Shown here: positions 9,851 to 16,808 of the stretch, one piece after another
Position numbering within the stretch: position 1 is the stretch's first letter
Layout of the letters: every line of letters begins with the position of its first letter
Assembly (NCBI GenBank): GCA_964030785.1
Contig: OZ034971.1
Location: 20,092,365-20,156,364 of the forward strand
Length of the DNA: 64,000 nucleotides
Source: Siderastrea siderea
Lineage: Eukaryota; Cnidaria; Anthozoa; Scleractinia; Rhizangiidae
Direction of reading: 5' to 3'
Made by a program: the position numbers and the translations under genes
Notes under the pieces: generated by a model
Seen by the model: only the letters and a program-made list of their open reading frames with translations
What the model was told of the DNA's origin: nothing
Databases searched by the model: none

Positions 9851-10661
9851 GTCTTCCTCCCTTTTAAACCAAGACCTAGTTTCTGCTTCGTGTTAATCAT
9901 ATTTCTAGCCGGCCAATGTCCCCATTGTCTTTCATTGTAAGGCACACTGTCTAGAGCCTTAACCATTTTTCTATCAGCTTTATTCTTGCATTTTTTGTCA
10001 TCCTTGCAAACCGAATAATCGACGTCGTGTTGCATTGCTATTGCATCCGTTTTACCGGTCGGTTTATCATAGATTTCCAATATCTCACCAGTAACTGGAT
10101 TATATTTTACTTGGTTTTCAAGATCGTTGTAAGGCCCAGTGTATTTATGACCAGGTAAAGTCCATCCTCCCTTTGGTTTAGGTAGCCTTCCAATGGCTTT
10201 ATGTATATCAACACCAGCACCATCCAAATCCTTTCTGTCAGTTTTATACTTTCTATTCGGTCTGATTTTAGTAGATAATTGATCAAGAGCTTGACTTCCG
10301 ACATTTTGAATCATTGGATTCAACTTATCCAGAGCATAATCGATAGCCTTTTTCTGCAGTTTTGGGTTTCTTAAGGCTTCTGATCCATAATATCTTCCCA
10401 TTTCAACTGCCTTTTTTCCAAGCCAAGGAATACCGTGGTGAATCAATAAATCAGCACCAGTTGATGCTACTGTATCTAGTACGCCCGCCCCTTTCGACGG
10501 GCCAGCCCGTTTCCCGCCTGTTTAACGAATTTCGTCTTAGTGATTCCACATTGAGGGCATTTACATTTAAGCATAAGCCTCCCATTTTTAGCCTTTTCAT
10601 ATCGTTCACTCCCAGGTACACATTCTGTCTGTTTCTTGTGTTTCATGCAATAAGATTTCAT
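9802..10661 (-). CDS. DUF5679-like zinc ribbon plus parvovirus-type phospholipase A2
   Basis: Two overlapping frames appear to encode one protein. The first (10661-10476, 61 codons) starts MKSYC after a CATATTATAT box and holds a zinc-ribbon module with Cys in YCMK, CKCPQC and an NGR turn, like DUF5679. The second (open from about 10520 to 9802) has no ATG. It includes GKKAVEMGRYYGSEAL, then the PLA2 signature: calcium loop LPGHKYTGPYNDL and catalytic AMQHDVDYSVC (His-Asp), as in parvovirus VP1. Its tail is Lys/Arg rich. The second frame is -1 to the first. It opens only two codons before a GGGAAAC heptamer, so programmed frameshifting is plausible. A simple indel is the alternative. By analogy with VP1, the lipase would help a particle breach endosomal membranes. 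The first module is nearly identical to that of the next gene (10683-11084). Confidence 0.82.
10483..10515 (-). promoter_or_regulatory. Putative -1 ribosomal frameshift signal, zinc ribbon to PLA2
   Basis: In frame zero the codons GCG GGA AAC give the canonical heptamer G GGA AAC (10515-10509). A 6-nt spacer (GGGCTG) follows, then a GC-rich hairpin: GCCCGTC pairs with GGCGGGC (10502-10496 with 10489-10483) around a 6-nt loop GAAAGG. The -1 frame has a stop (TAA) just upstream of the heptamer, so the overlap is essentially only this signal. Such GC-rich sequence is exceptional within this AT-rich element. Confidence 0.6.
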
Positions 10662-10682
10662 ATATAATATGATTAGATTAGA

Positions 10683-11084
10683 TTAAGGTTCAATATATAC
10701 GTTTTCATATTTACCAGTTTTTGGATTTTTCACCAAACGTATGACAGTACTCTTCTTTGGTTTAGTCCAGACTTTCTTGCTTGTTATACCTGTTGGTCCT
10801 GTGAAAGCACTTTTCAAGACATCACCAGACCAATATCGGTCAAATACATGGTTGGTTGATGGAATTACTTTGCGAGTTATTTGTTCGGCTATTTTGGCTG
10901 CCTCAAAAGCTTTACCTAATGGATTTTCACCTCCTTTCTGACTTTTGACGAATTTCGTTTTAATGATCCTGCATTCGACACAAACGCATTTAAGCATAAG
11001 CCTCCCATTTTTAGCCTTTTCATATCGTTCACTCCCAGGTACACATTCTGTCTGTTTCTTCTGTTTCACGCAATAAGATTTCAT
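10683..11084 (-). CDS. DUF5679-like zinc-ribbon protein with different C-terminus
   Basis: A 133-residue protein. Residues 1-46 (MKSYCVKQKKQTECVPGSER, the KNGRLMLKC turn and CVEC) are nearly identical to the start of the preceding PLA2-type gene, including the upstream CATATTATAT box. The last 85 residues are unrelated and basic (KKVWTKPKKSTVIRLVKNPK). The DNA of the shared part (about 10541-10675 and 10960-11098) is almost identical, so the promoter and first module were duplicated or converted recently. It sits in the virion-protein block and is probably a structural or DNA-condensing protein, but that is inference. The ATG start is clear. Confidence 0.75.
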   Translation of the reverse strand: MKSYCVKQKKQTECVPGSERYEKAKNGRLMLKCVCVECRIIKTKFVKSQKGGENPLGKAFEAAKIAEQITRKVIPSTNHVFDRYWSGDVLKSAFTGPTGITSKKVWTKPKKSTVIRLVKNPKTGKYENVYIEP

Positions 11085-11096
11085 ATATAATATGAT

Positions 11097-11528
11097 TTAG
11101 ATATTTTTGAAATACCATTCTAGAAACCTCTCATTCTTCATTGTATCATATATATCAAATACCTGAAGCATATCAAAATATGATTTACCCTTATTCATCT
11201 CATTCAAAAAGTATAAACAAAAGTATCCACAGGTTGTAGTCTTTATATTCTGGATCTGATTATTTTGGTGGAGTAATGTTAAGTTCTTCTTTTTAGCATG
11301 ATTAACCATTTCTTGGAAGGGAGGCAAACCAAAGCTATCAAAGTAATTAATGACGTTATCCTTTACATATGTAGCAACCCAATGGCTCCCTGACATATAA
11401 CTCGGTTCAAGATTGTAAATGAATAATGCTTGTTGATGATTATGTGGGACAGATTCATCTCGAGACAGAACATCTTTGATTGGGATATTCAGATATTTAC
11501 ACCATTTTATTAAATCATAATTTGACAA
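11097..11528 (-). CDS. Adenovirus-type cysteine protease (maturation protease)
   Basis: This Ulp1/adenain-fold protease would process capsid proteins. The catalytic residues are His in GSHWVATYV, Asp in YFDSFG, the oxyanion Gln in NNQIQN and Cys in TTCGYFCLYFL, all in the right order within 143 residues. No ATG occurs before the conserved start (NIPLSNYDLIKWC). The codon at 11528 is TTG. The frame remains open upstream through the end of the 286-residue gene to about 11687 and is in the -1 phase of that gene. A T TTA AAA heptamer (11660-11654) lies nine codons after this frame opens. The protease could thus be made as a -1 frameshift product of the upstream minor virion protein, or use non-AUG initiation. 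The spacing to the next gene (stop 11097, ATG 11084) is tight. Confidence 0.92.
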   Translation of the reverse strand: MSNYDLIKWCKYLNIPIKDVLSRDESVPHNHQQALFIYNLEPSYMSGSHWVATYVKDNVINYFDSFGLPPFQEMVNHAKKKNLTLLHQNNQIQNIKTTTCGYFCLYFLNEMNKGKSYFDMLQVFDIYDTMKNERFLEWYFKNI

Positions 11529-11554
11529 AGGAATATTTTGATGAAATTTTGGTT

Positions 11555-12415
11555 TTACAATAGAATGTTTAGAAGAGGGACGTTTTTGAATGGTGAGTTT
11601 TTGCCTAATAGTAGACCTTTGCCCTTTTTCTGAGCTTTTTTTTTGGAGCTTTTTTTTAAAATTCCCATACCTAATGTTTGATCAGGCCAATTCCCATAAA
11701 AAGGCGGAGTTCTATACATCGGGACTAACAAACCACCATCTTGATTGTTATTAGGATTTGGTTTTGGTAAATATCTGGGTGGTCTTTGTTTCGGTTGTCC
11801 CATCTGAGGGGCACCTTTACCAGTCATCTTCTTTATTGCCTCAATAGCTAAAGGGACTCCAATTGATGCGAGAAGAGTACCTAAGAACCCACCTGTTTGT
11901 ACTTTTGTTGGTTTTATATGAACACCAGAACCGGTTTGTAGAGCATTTAATATATCCTTCTTTTGTTTGGTTGTTAAAAGATGTTTATATGTTATCAACT
12001 GATCGATTTTATTTTGTGGTATGAGGAACCCACCGGTTTGAACACCTTTTCCGGATATCTTCTTAACAATCTGAGATGCTCCTTCACTAGCTGCTCCAGC
12101 CAAGGCTGATAAACCGATAGTTTTTGCTAATGTTGGTGCAAAAGTTCTTCCAAGCGTCAAAACTGTAGACAGAAGAGATCCACCTACTTGCTTTCGAATG
12201 TTTGTTTTAGAAAGTTTAATGTCCATTCCCTTTTTCAATTTTCTATTTTTTTCCAATCGCTTAACTATATTCTGAGGTACATACAGAGTGTCATTCCCAG
12301 ATAGAGAGTCCTTCGTGAGCCTTAGAACTATTGTTTCTCTTTTATGATACGCGTTACTAAGATTCTTTTTCTGGTTTGGTGATAAACTAACTTTGATTTC
12401 GTATAGTTGTGTCAT
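11555..12415 (-). CDS. Minor virion protein with repeated Q-x-G-G motifs
   Basis: A 286-residue protein that starts MTQLYEIKVSLSP after a CATATATAAT box. The N-terminal 85 residues are a compact domain. Then come hydrophobic/amphipathic Ala-Gly-rich stretches (LLSTVLTLGRTFAP, LSALAGAASEGAS, FLGTLLASIGVPLAI), as in membrane-active minor capsid proteins. Four motifs of the form Q-x-G-G followed by a hydrophobic or Ser residue (QVGGSL, QTGGFL, QTGGFL, QDGGLL) separate the segments. Adenovirus and African swine fever virus proteases cut after Gly-Gly, so these may be maturation sites for the neighbouring protease. The basic tail (KKSSKKKAQKKGKG) could bind DNA. The protease frame overlaps its end. 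The exact family is not recognised beyond its constant occurrence in Polintons. Confidence 0.72.
   Translation of the reverse strand: MTQLYEIKVSLSPNQKKNLSNAYHKRETIVLRLTKDSLSGNDTLYVPQNIVKRLEKNRKLKKGMDIKLSKTNIRKQVGGSLLSTVLTLGRTFAPTLAKTIGLSALAGAASEGASQIVKKISGKGVQTGGFLIPQNKIDQLITYKHLLTTKQKKDILNALQTGSGVHIKPTKVQTGGFLGTLLASIGVPLAIEAIKKMTGKGAPQMGQPKQRPPRYLPKPNPNNNQDGGLLVPMYRTPPFYGNWPDQTLGMGILKKSSKKKAQKKGKGLLLGKNSPFKNVPLLNILL
11651..11660 (-). promoter_or_regulatory. Putative -1 slippery site, minor virion protein to protease
   Basis: Codons ATT TTA AAA AAA of the 286-residue gene contain T TTA AAA, followed at once by A AAA AAA. The protease frame (-1) opens only about nine codons upstream. I see no strong stem just downstream, so this is the weakest of the three proposed signals. 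Confidence 0.35.
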
Positions 12416-12492
12416 ATTATATATGTTAGATAAATTCTGTTTTAAAAAACATATTCATTTAAATTTTCATCGATGTTAAAAAACTTATTCAT

Positions 12493-13782
12493 TTAAACTA
12501 TCATCAATTCGTTTCCAGCTGTCTTAACAACAACCTCACTCTCGTAAAATACGATGCTATGAGCTGGGACGTTTGCTGTCGGGGCTACATTGAGACGATA
12601 ATGGAGAATCAACTGTTTAGGATCTCTTGTCACTACCTCTTTTTGATATGTCAAATCGAAATATATTAATCCGTACAAACTACTAAAATTAGATACATTA
12701 AGTTGTGTCCCAGAATTGTAATCGTTTTTACGAAATGCATAACTCATGAGATCATTGAATATCCTGATTTTAGAATCTGCATCGTATTCTAGTTCGGGAT
12801 AGAACGTGTTGTTTCCATATTCAAGCCTACAGCTTGATAAAGAGCTATTAGCGTCAGCAGCATTCAACTTGAAAGTGTCAAACAAATACGGACTTCTCTC
12901 GGATTCATCATTATTTGGTCCGTCTGTCCGCTGGAGATATATAAAAACGTGTTTAACGTTGTCGATAGCTGGACTGATTTGAAACATATGCTGAATAGCT
13001 CTGGTATTTGCTGACTGATTGTAGAGATCTCGCATATATGTCCAGGTTGTTGGCTTAAGAAACTCTGAAACGAAATTACTATACATACTGTCTTTTGGGA
13101 TTAATCTAGGGAGCCAAAGATACAATCTCTTTACTACAACACGACCAGCGTCTGTGCCATTTGCCATGTGAATCATTTCACTGTCTTCGTTAAGTGTAAG
13201 TTCAAATGTGAGCTGCATTGGGGGCAACATTTTTTTTTCTAATTCTTGGAAAAAACTGTATCGGTTCAACGGTATCATCTCGTTATTCGATTTAGCTCCT
13301 CCACCGCCGTTATTCTGATGAGCCTGGGTTAAAATACGACGGGCCTCGAAACCTGTATTAGTATCTGCTGTTGTTCCATCAGTATCAATATACCAGAATG
13401 AATTCTTTCCAACGGATCTACTATAATCATCACTGTATTCCAGTAAATTTTTAACATTCGTAATCCGATGCAAATTATCACTCTCATATATAATTTTACC
13501 TGAACTTTTAATCACCATATGACGGATCAAACTAGAAGATCCGTTTATCATGGTGATGCGATCTGCTTGAGCATATCCAGTACCATCTCCCTTTTTTTGA
13601 AGCTCTTTAGTTACTTCGAAATACCCATTAAAAAAATCGAACATAGTCGACCTATCGTTGATTGTGAATCTGTAACCCGTCTTTTTCTGTGATTGATTGT
13701 TAGCAGGTTGCTCAATGACATTATCCAAATGGAAACGAACGTATTCATATCGTTGCAGATTTTCATTTGTTCTGAAACTCAT
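12493..13782 (-). CDS. Major capsid protein, double jelly-roll
   Basis: I start at MSFRTNENLQRYEYVRF (13782), directly after an ATATATA box. A frame extending to 13827 has no box. The product of 429 residues has the size and character of Polinton major capsid proteins: an N-terminal arm, beta-rich segments without catalytic motifs, and conserved turns such as FQELEKKMLPPMQLTFELTL and KRLYLWLPRLIPK. It ends SIVFYESEVVVKTAGNELMIV-like beta strands. It would form the trimeric capsomers of an icosahedral shell. The frame is intact. It is followed by the minor virion gene and preceded by the small 118-codon gene and the penton gene, forming the morphogenesis block. The assignment rests on motif memory and context. 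A structure prediction would settle it. Confidence 0.85.
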   Translation of the reverse strand: MSFRTNENLQRYEYVRFHLDNVIEQPANNQSQKKTGYRFTINDRSTMFDFFNGYFEVTKELQKKGDGTGYAQADRITMINGSSSLIRHMVIKSSGKIIYESDNLHRITNVKNLLEYSDDYSRSVGKNSFWYIDTDGTTADTNTGFEARRILTQAHQNNGGGGAKSNNEMIPLNRYSFFQELEKKMLPPMQLTFELTLNEDSEMIHMANGTDAGRVVVKRLYLWLPRLIPKDSMYSNFVSEFLKPTTWTYMRDLYNQSANTRAIQHMFQISPAIDNVKHVFIYLQRTDGPNNDESERSPYLFDTFKLNAADANSSLSSCRLEYGNNTFYPELEYDADSKIRIFNDLMSYAFRKNDYNSGTQLNVSNFSSLYGLIYFDLTYQKEVVTRDPKQLILHYRLNVAPTANVPAHSIVFYESEVVVKTAGNELMIV

Positions 13783-13880
13783 TATATATTGATAGTTTAG
13801 ATAAAATTCACTTTTTATATAAACCATTTCCCACTTATTAGTCTATTTATAATTGGATAAATTCACTTTTTAATAACATT

Positions 13881-14234
13881 TTATCGTTTTAATCCAGTAC
13901 CAGATATAAGTCTATTCAAAATTGTGTTATAATCTTCTTCTTGTTTTGGTTTGATGGTTTTATTCATTGATTGTTTAGTTGAACCGTGTAATTATCTCAT
14001 AATAAGCTCTCCGCTTTTTTCAGCTGCTTTTTTTCCCAGTTTGTCTCCAGCATGTGAAATACCAGATTCAAGCGCTTTTTTGGCAAAAGGTTTTAAAACC
14101 ATTTCTGGAACTTTACTTAACACCCTTCCAACCGGTTTGAAAATGTTGTCAACAATGATCCCAGATCCTTTATGTTCATAAACAAATCGTCCAAGTTTTG
14201 GATGATAAATACGCTTGTATTCATACGACGACAT
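13881..14234 (-). CDS. Small Polinton protein interrupted by one in-frame stop
   Basis: The first part (14234-13992) encodes 80 residues starting MSSYEYKRIYHPKLGRFVYE. It has a Gly-containing amphipathic helix region (PVGRVLSKVPEMVLKPFAKK, SHAGDKLGKKAAEKSG). A TAA at 13994-13992 ends it. The same frame then stays open for 37 more codons, with protein-like sequence (KTIKPKQEEDYNTILNRLIS) to a second stop at 13881. The most likely history is a nonsense mutation in a 117-residue protein. Readthrough is possible but less likely. The start lies a few bases after a TTTTAT box and 18 bases from the penton stop. The function is unknown. It is probably virion-associated, by position. Confidence 0.6.
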
Positions 14235-14252
14235 ATAAAACTATTAGTTAGA

Positions 14253-15014
14253 TTAATCTCTCTTCTCTCTTAAAATCAAACTGAATGAATTGTCACTATG
14301 ATTAAGATCTATAATTCTTCGTTTACCATCTGTGATATAAATTCTTATTTTATTGATCGTATTTTTATTACACGGGTTGTACTGAACTCGTCGAGGTTCT
14401 TGTGTGAATGAGAAACTTGGTGTCAAAGTACTAGTACTGAAACTATATATAATATCTGACTCTTCACCATCGACAAGACTGTCACTTATCAAATCACAAT
14501 GAACATTCAATATTTCTCTGTCTTGTGAGAGATTAGGAATGTAATCTCCAACATTTACACTACTTGTTAGAATCTTTTTATTGAAACCAATAAGATCATT
14601 AAAATCACTTTGAGTAAGATCTAATCTGTAATTTGAGGCTAGTGTTATTATTGTCCTGAATACAGTATCGTTAAACTCCAGAGTGATTGGATATTGAGGG
14701 TTTGATGAGGTCCCTGTTTTTGTTTTTTCTTTGATTAAATTGTCAAAATCAACGTAATTCCATACTCCAGGGTTGAATATAATTTCCGTCCAATTAGCAC
14801 CACTATCTGTCGAATAGCTTATTTTCTGATTATTGAGTTCTTTCGTAATGTTAAACCAAGTGAATGACATCGAAATGATTCGGTCTAGGCCTATCTCATA
14901 TTGTCGATTCGGATCGAGAATTATCGGATTACTGTATTTGATTGTGAAATCCGATGGTTTATTACCACTTATGCCTTTAACGGTATGACTGGATAATACG
15001 AGTTGTCTATTCAT
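14253..15014 (-). CDS. Minor capsid protein, penton-like single jelly-roll
   Basis: A 253-residue beta-rich protein with conserved turns (LVLSSHTVKG, YEIGLDRIISMSFTWFNI, YNPCNKNTINKIRIYITDGK) that ends DNSFSLILREKRD. The length, the SSHT.... N-terminus and the 'R.I.LN..D.SFSLIL' C-terminus fit the Polinton penton homologue, which fills the capsid vertices. It starts MNRQLV after CATATAA. It is preceded on the same strand by the PPxY protein gene (8-bp gap) and followed by the small interrupted gene and the MCP. The reading frame is intact. Confidence 0.82.
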   Translation of the reverse strand: MNRQLVLSSHTVKGISGNKPSDFTIKYSNPIILDPNRQYEIGLDRIISMSFTWFNITKELNNQKISYSTDSGANWTEIIFNPGVWNYVDFDNLIKEKTKTGTSSNPQYPITLEFNDTVFRTIITLASNYRLDLTQSDFNDLIGFNKKILTSSVNVGDYIPNLSQDREILNVHCDLISDSLVDGEESDIIYSFSTSTLTPSFSFTQEPRRVQYNPCNKNTINKIRIYITDGKRRIIDLNHSDNSFSLILREKRD

Positions 15015-15022
15015 TTATATGA

Positions 15023-16015
15023 TTAGTTTAGACTAAAATAGTTTTTGTATATTTTGTTGTATTGCGACCTGTTCAAAATAGAGTTTTTCAATAAGATGTC
15101 GAGAAGAGCGACGCCTGTATTCCGTAGTTCGATGCTATTATTACCGGCAACAATCGAACCGATGATTATTTCCAGTTTTTTCATCATTTCTTTCGGATTA
15201 TTAAAAAACATTACCTGTCCACCTTTTTTTGTTTTTTTCTTCAAACCAGACCCTTTAATATTTTTCAGTCTTTGATTATTGTAATTTATATAATCATTCA
15301 ATACCTTTCTTGTATCTTGAATAATTTTTCTTCGATATTGAGCCTCAGCTTCAGTGATTGAACCACTATTTAATTTTTTAGTGATATCAGCCGAAAACCC
15401 AGGGAGTTTTTTCCGTTTATCTTTAGCCTTTTTAAGGGCGTTGGTAAGATAAGATTTCCTCTTTGTGTCATTCATATCTTCTTGTTGAAGTCGTAATTCA
15501 ACGTCTTCATAATTCGGTATTTCAAGTTCATCCAAAACTTGGTTAATTGCATCCTCCTCGAGAATGTTATAATCAGGTCCTTCTTCTTCGTATTCAGGTG
15601 GAAGATCTTCAGGTTCATACATAAATGCTGGATCTATATACATTTGTTTTTCACCTGATGCTAAATCCTTAAGGACATCTTCATAACTTGGAGGTTTTGG
15701 AACCAATTGTTTGTCATTTTGTGGTAGAACTTGATCACCAAATAGATCTTCCAATCCATAATCAGGCACTTCATCATCAATAGCTATTCCATAATCTGGA
15801 ACAGGTCGCTTTTTCTTTGGTAATCTTCTCAATGGTATTTTTGGAGATGTGAGTTCCTTTAATCCTGATGTTATAGGTTTGAAAAGTTTCTCTGCCTCAA
15901 CTTCACCCATTTGATCAGATATCGTTTTTTGTTTTATTGTCTCTCTCACTGTGTTAATCTCTTTACCAAGCTCGGATCGTTTCTCAGCCATTTCTTTCCA
16001 TTTGAGTAAACTCAT
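15023..16015 (-). CDS. PPxY-containing structural protein
   Basis: A 330-residue hydrophilic protein. The N-terminal 50 residues are predicted helical (MSLLKWKEMAEKRSELGKEI). The middle is acidic and Pro-rich with two PPxY motifs, KPPSYEDVL (about 108) and LPPEYEEEG (about 140), besides three VPDYG or GPDYN repeats. The C-terminal 160 residues are basic then helical (KKKTKKGGQVMFFNNPKEMM). PPxY motifs recruit NEDD4-family ubiquitin ligases. Adenovirus protein VI and retroviral Gag use them for trafficking or budding, so a similar role is plausible here (inference). The start follows ATGATATA at the divergent promoter shared with the packaging ATPase. The frame is intact. I know this protein type only as an uncharacterised Polinton component. 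Confidence 0.7.
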   Translation of the reverse strand: MSLLKWKEMAEKRSELGKEINTVRETIKQKTISDQMGEVEAEKLFKPITSGLKELTSPKIPLRRLPKKKRPVPDYGIAIDDEVPDYGLEDLFGDQVLPQNDKQLVPKPPSYEDVLKDLASGEKQMYIDPAFMYEPEDLPPEYEEEGPDYNILEEDAINQVLDELEIPNYEDVELRLQQEDMNDTKRKSYLTNALKKAKDKRKKLPGFSADITKKLNSGSITEAEAQYRRKIIQDTRKVLNDYINYNNQRLKNIKGSGLKKKTKKGGQVMFFNNPKEMMKKLEIIIGSIVAGNNSIELRNTGVALLDILLKNSILNRSQYNKIYKNYFSLN

Positions 16016-16155
16016 TATATCATTTGTTTACATAAATTTACGTATTTTGTTTGGAAAAAATAGGGTTCTCATATGTAAAAACGCTCGCATAGCGTGTCGC
16101 ATAGCGTGTCGCATAGCAAGTCGCAATGTGATAAAATTGTATAACATAGTATCAT
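16016..16155. promoter_or_regulatory. Divergent intergenic promoter with 12-bp tandem repeats
   Basis: This 140-bp gap separates the minus-strand structural block from the plus-strand ATPase/fibre block. It contains three tandem 12-bp units (GCATAGCGTGTC twice, then GCATAGCAAGTC, 16087-16122) and AT-rich boxes next to both start codons (TATAATGAG on the minus strand, ATCATATG on the plus strand). It may be a shared control site. An origin-like role cannot be excluded. Confidence 0.5.
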
Positions 16156-16797
16156 ATGAAGATTCAAAATTACGACATTCAAGATGATGAAAACAACGAT
16201 TTTGTTCAATTAAAGAGTTTCATGCCAAACCAATGTTTCAGGATACTTATTTGTGCTCCCTCCGGTGGTGGCAAGACTAACCTTTTGCTTGATGTGATAT
16301 ATAGGCTTCTCTATTTTGATAAGATATACCTTTATGCTCGAAATCTCTCCCAAAGCAAATATGAGCATCTGTTGAAATCTCTTGAACCAATATCAAAAGA
16401 GGTCGGTTATGACGTGATAGAAGCAAGTAACGATGAAATCATCCCTCTGACAGATTTGTCTGATGAAAACCAAAAATTGATACTATTTGATGACTATTTG
16501 AATACAGGTAAGAAAAATGACGAACGGATACGTGACTACTTTACCAATTCTAGAAACAAAAATTGTTGTTGTATATATTTGAGTCAAAGCTATTATGGAA
16601 CCGATAAAACAATAAGACTGAATAGTTCACATTATTGCATATTCGATTTCCCATCAAGAAATGAACAATCCATGATTTGTAGAGAATTGGGTGTTAACAA
16701 AGAGGATTACCAAAAGGCTACTAAGGATCCGTATAGTTTTTTGTATGTTGATAAGGTCAAAAAAAAGGTAGCCCGAAATTTCGATGAAAGAATATAA
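16156..16797 (+). CDS. Genome-packaging ATPase (FtsK/HerA, A32-like)
   Basis: A 213-residue P-loop ATPase that would pump DNA into capsids. Walker A is CAPSGGGKTNLLL (about residues 35-47) and Walker B is LILFDDYLN (about 107-115). A sensor-like polar stretch (NCCCIYLSQSYYGTDKTIR) follows. Size and order match the A32-type ATPases of Polintons, virophages and large DNA viruses. The start ATG follows GTATCAT. It is the first gene of the plus-strand block and is followed 11 bases later by the fibre-like gene, so they are probably expressed together. The frame is intact. Confidence 0.92.
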   Translation: MKIQNYDIQDDENNDFVQLKSFMPNQCFRILICAPSGGGKTNLLLDVIYRLLYFDKIYLYARNLSQSKYEHLLKSLEPISKEVGYDVIEASNDEIIPLTDLSDENQKLILFDDYLNTGKKNDERIRDYFTNSRNKNCCCIYLSQSYYGTDKTIRLNSSHYCIFDFPSRNEQSMICRELGVNKEDYQKATKDPYSFLYVDKVKKKVARNFDERI

Positions 16798-16808
16798 ACC
16801 ATTAATAT

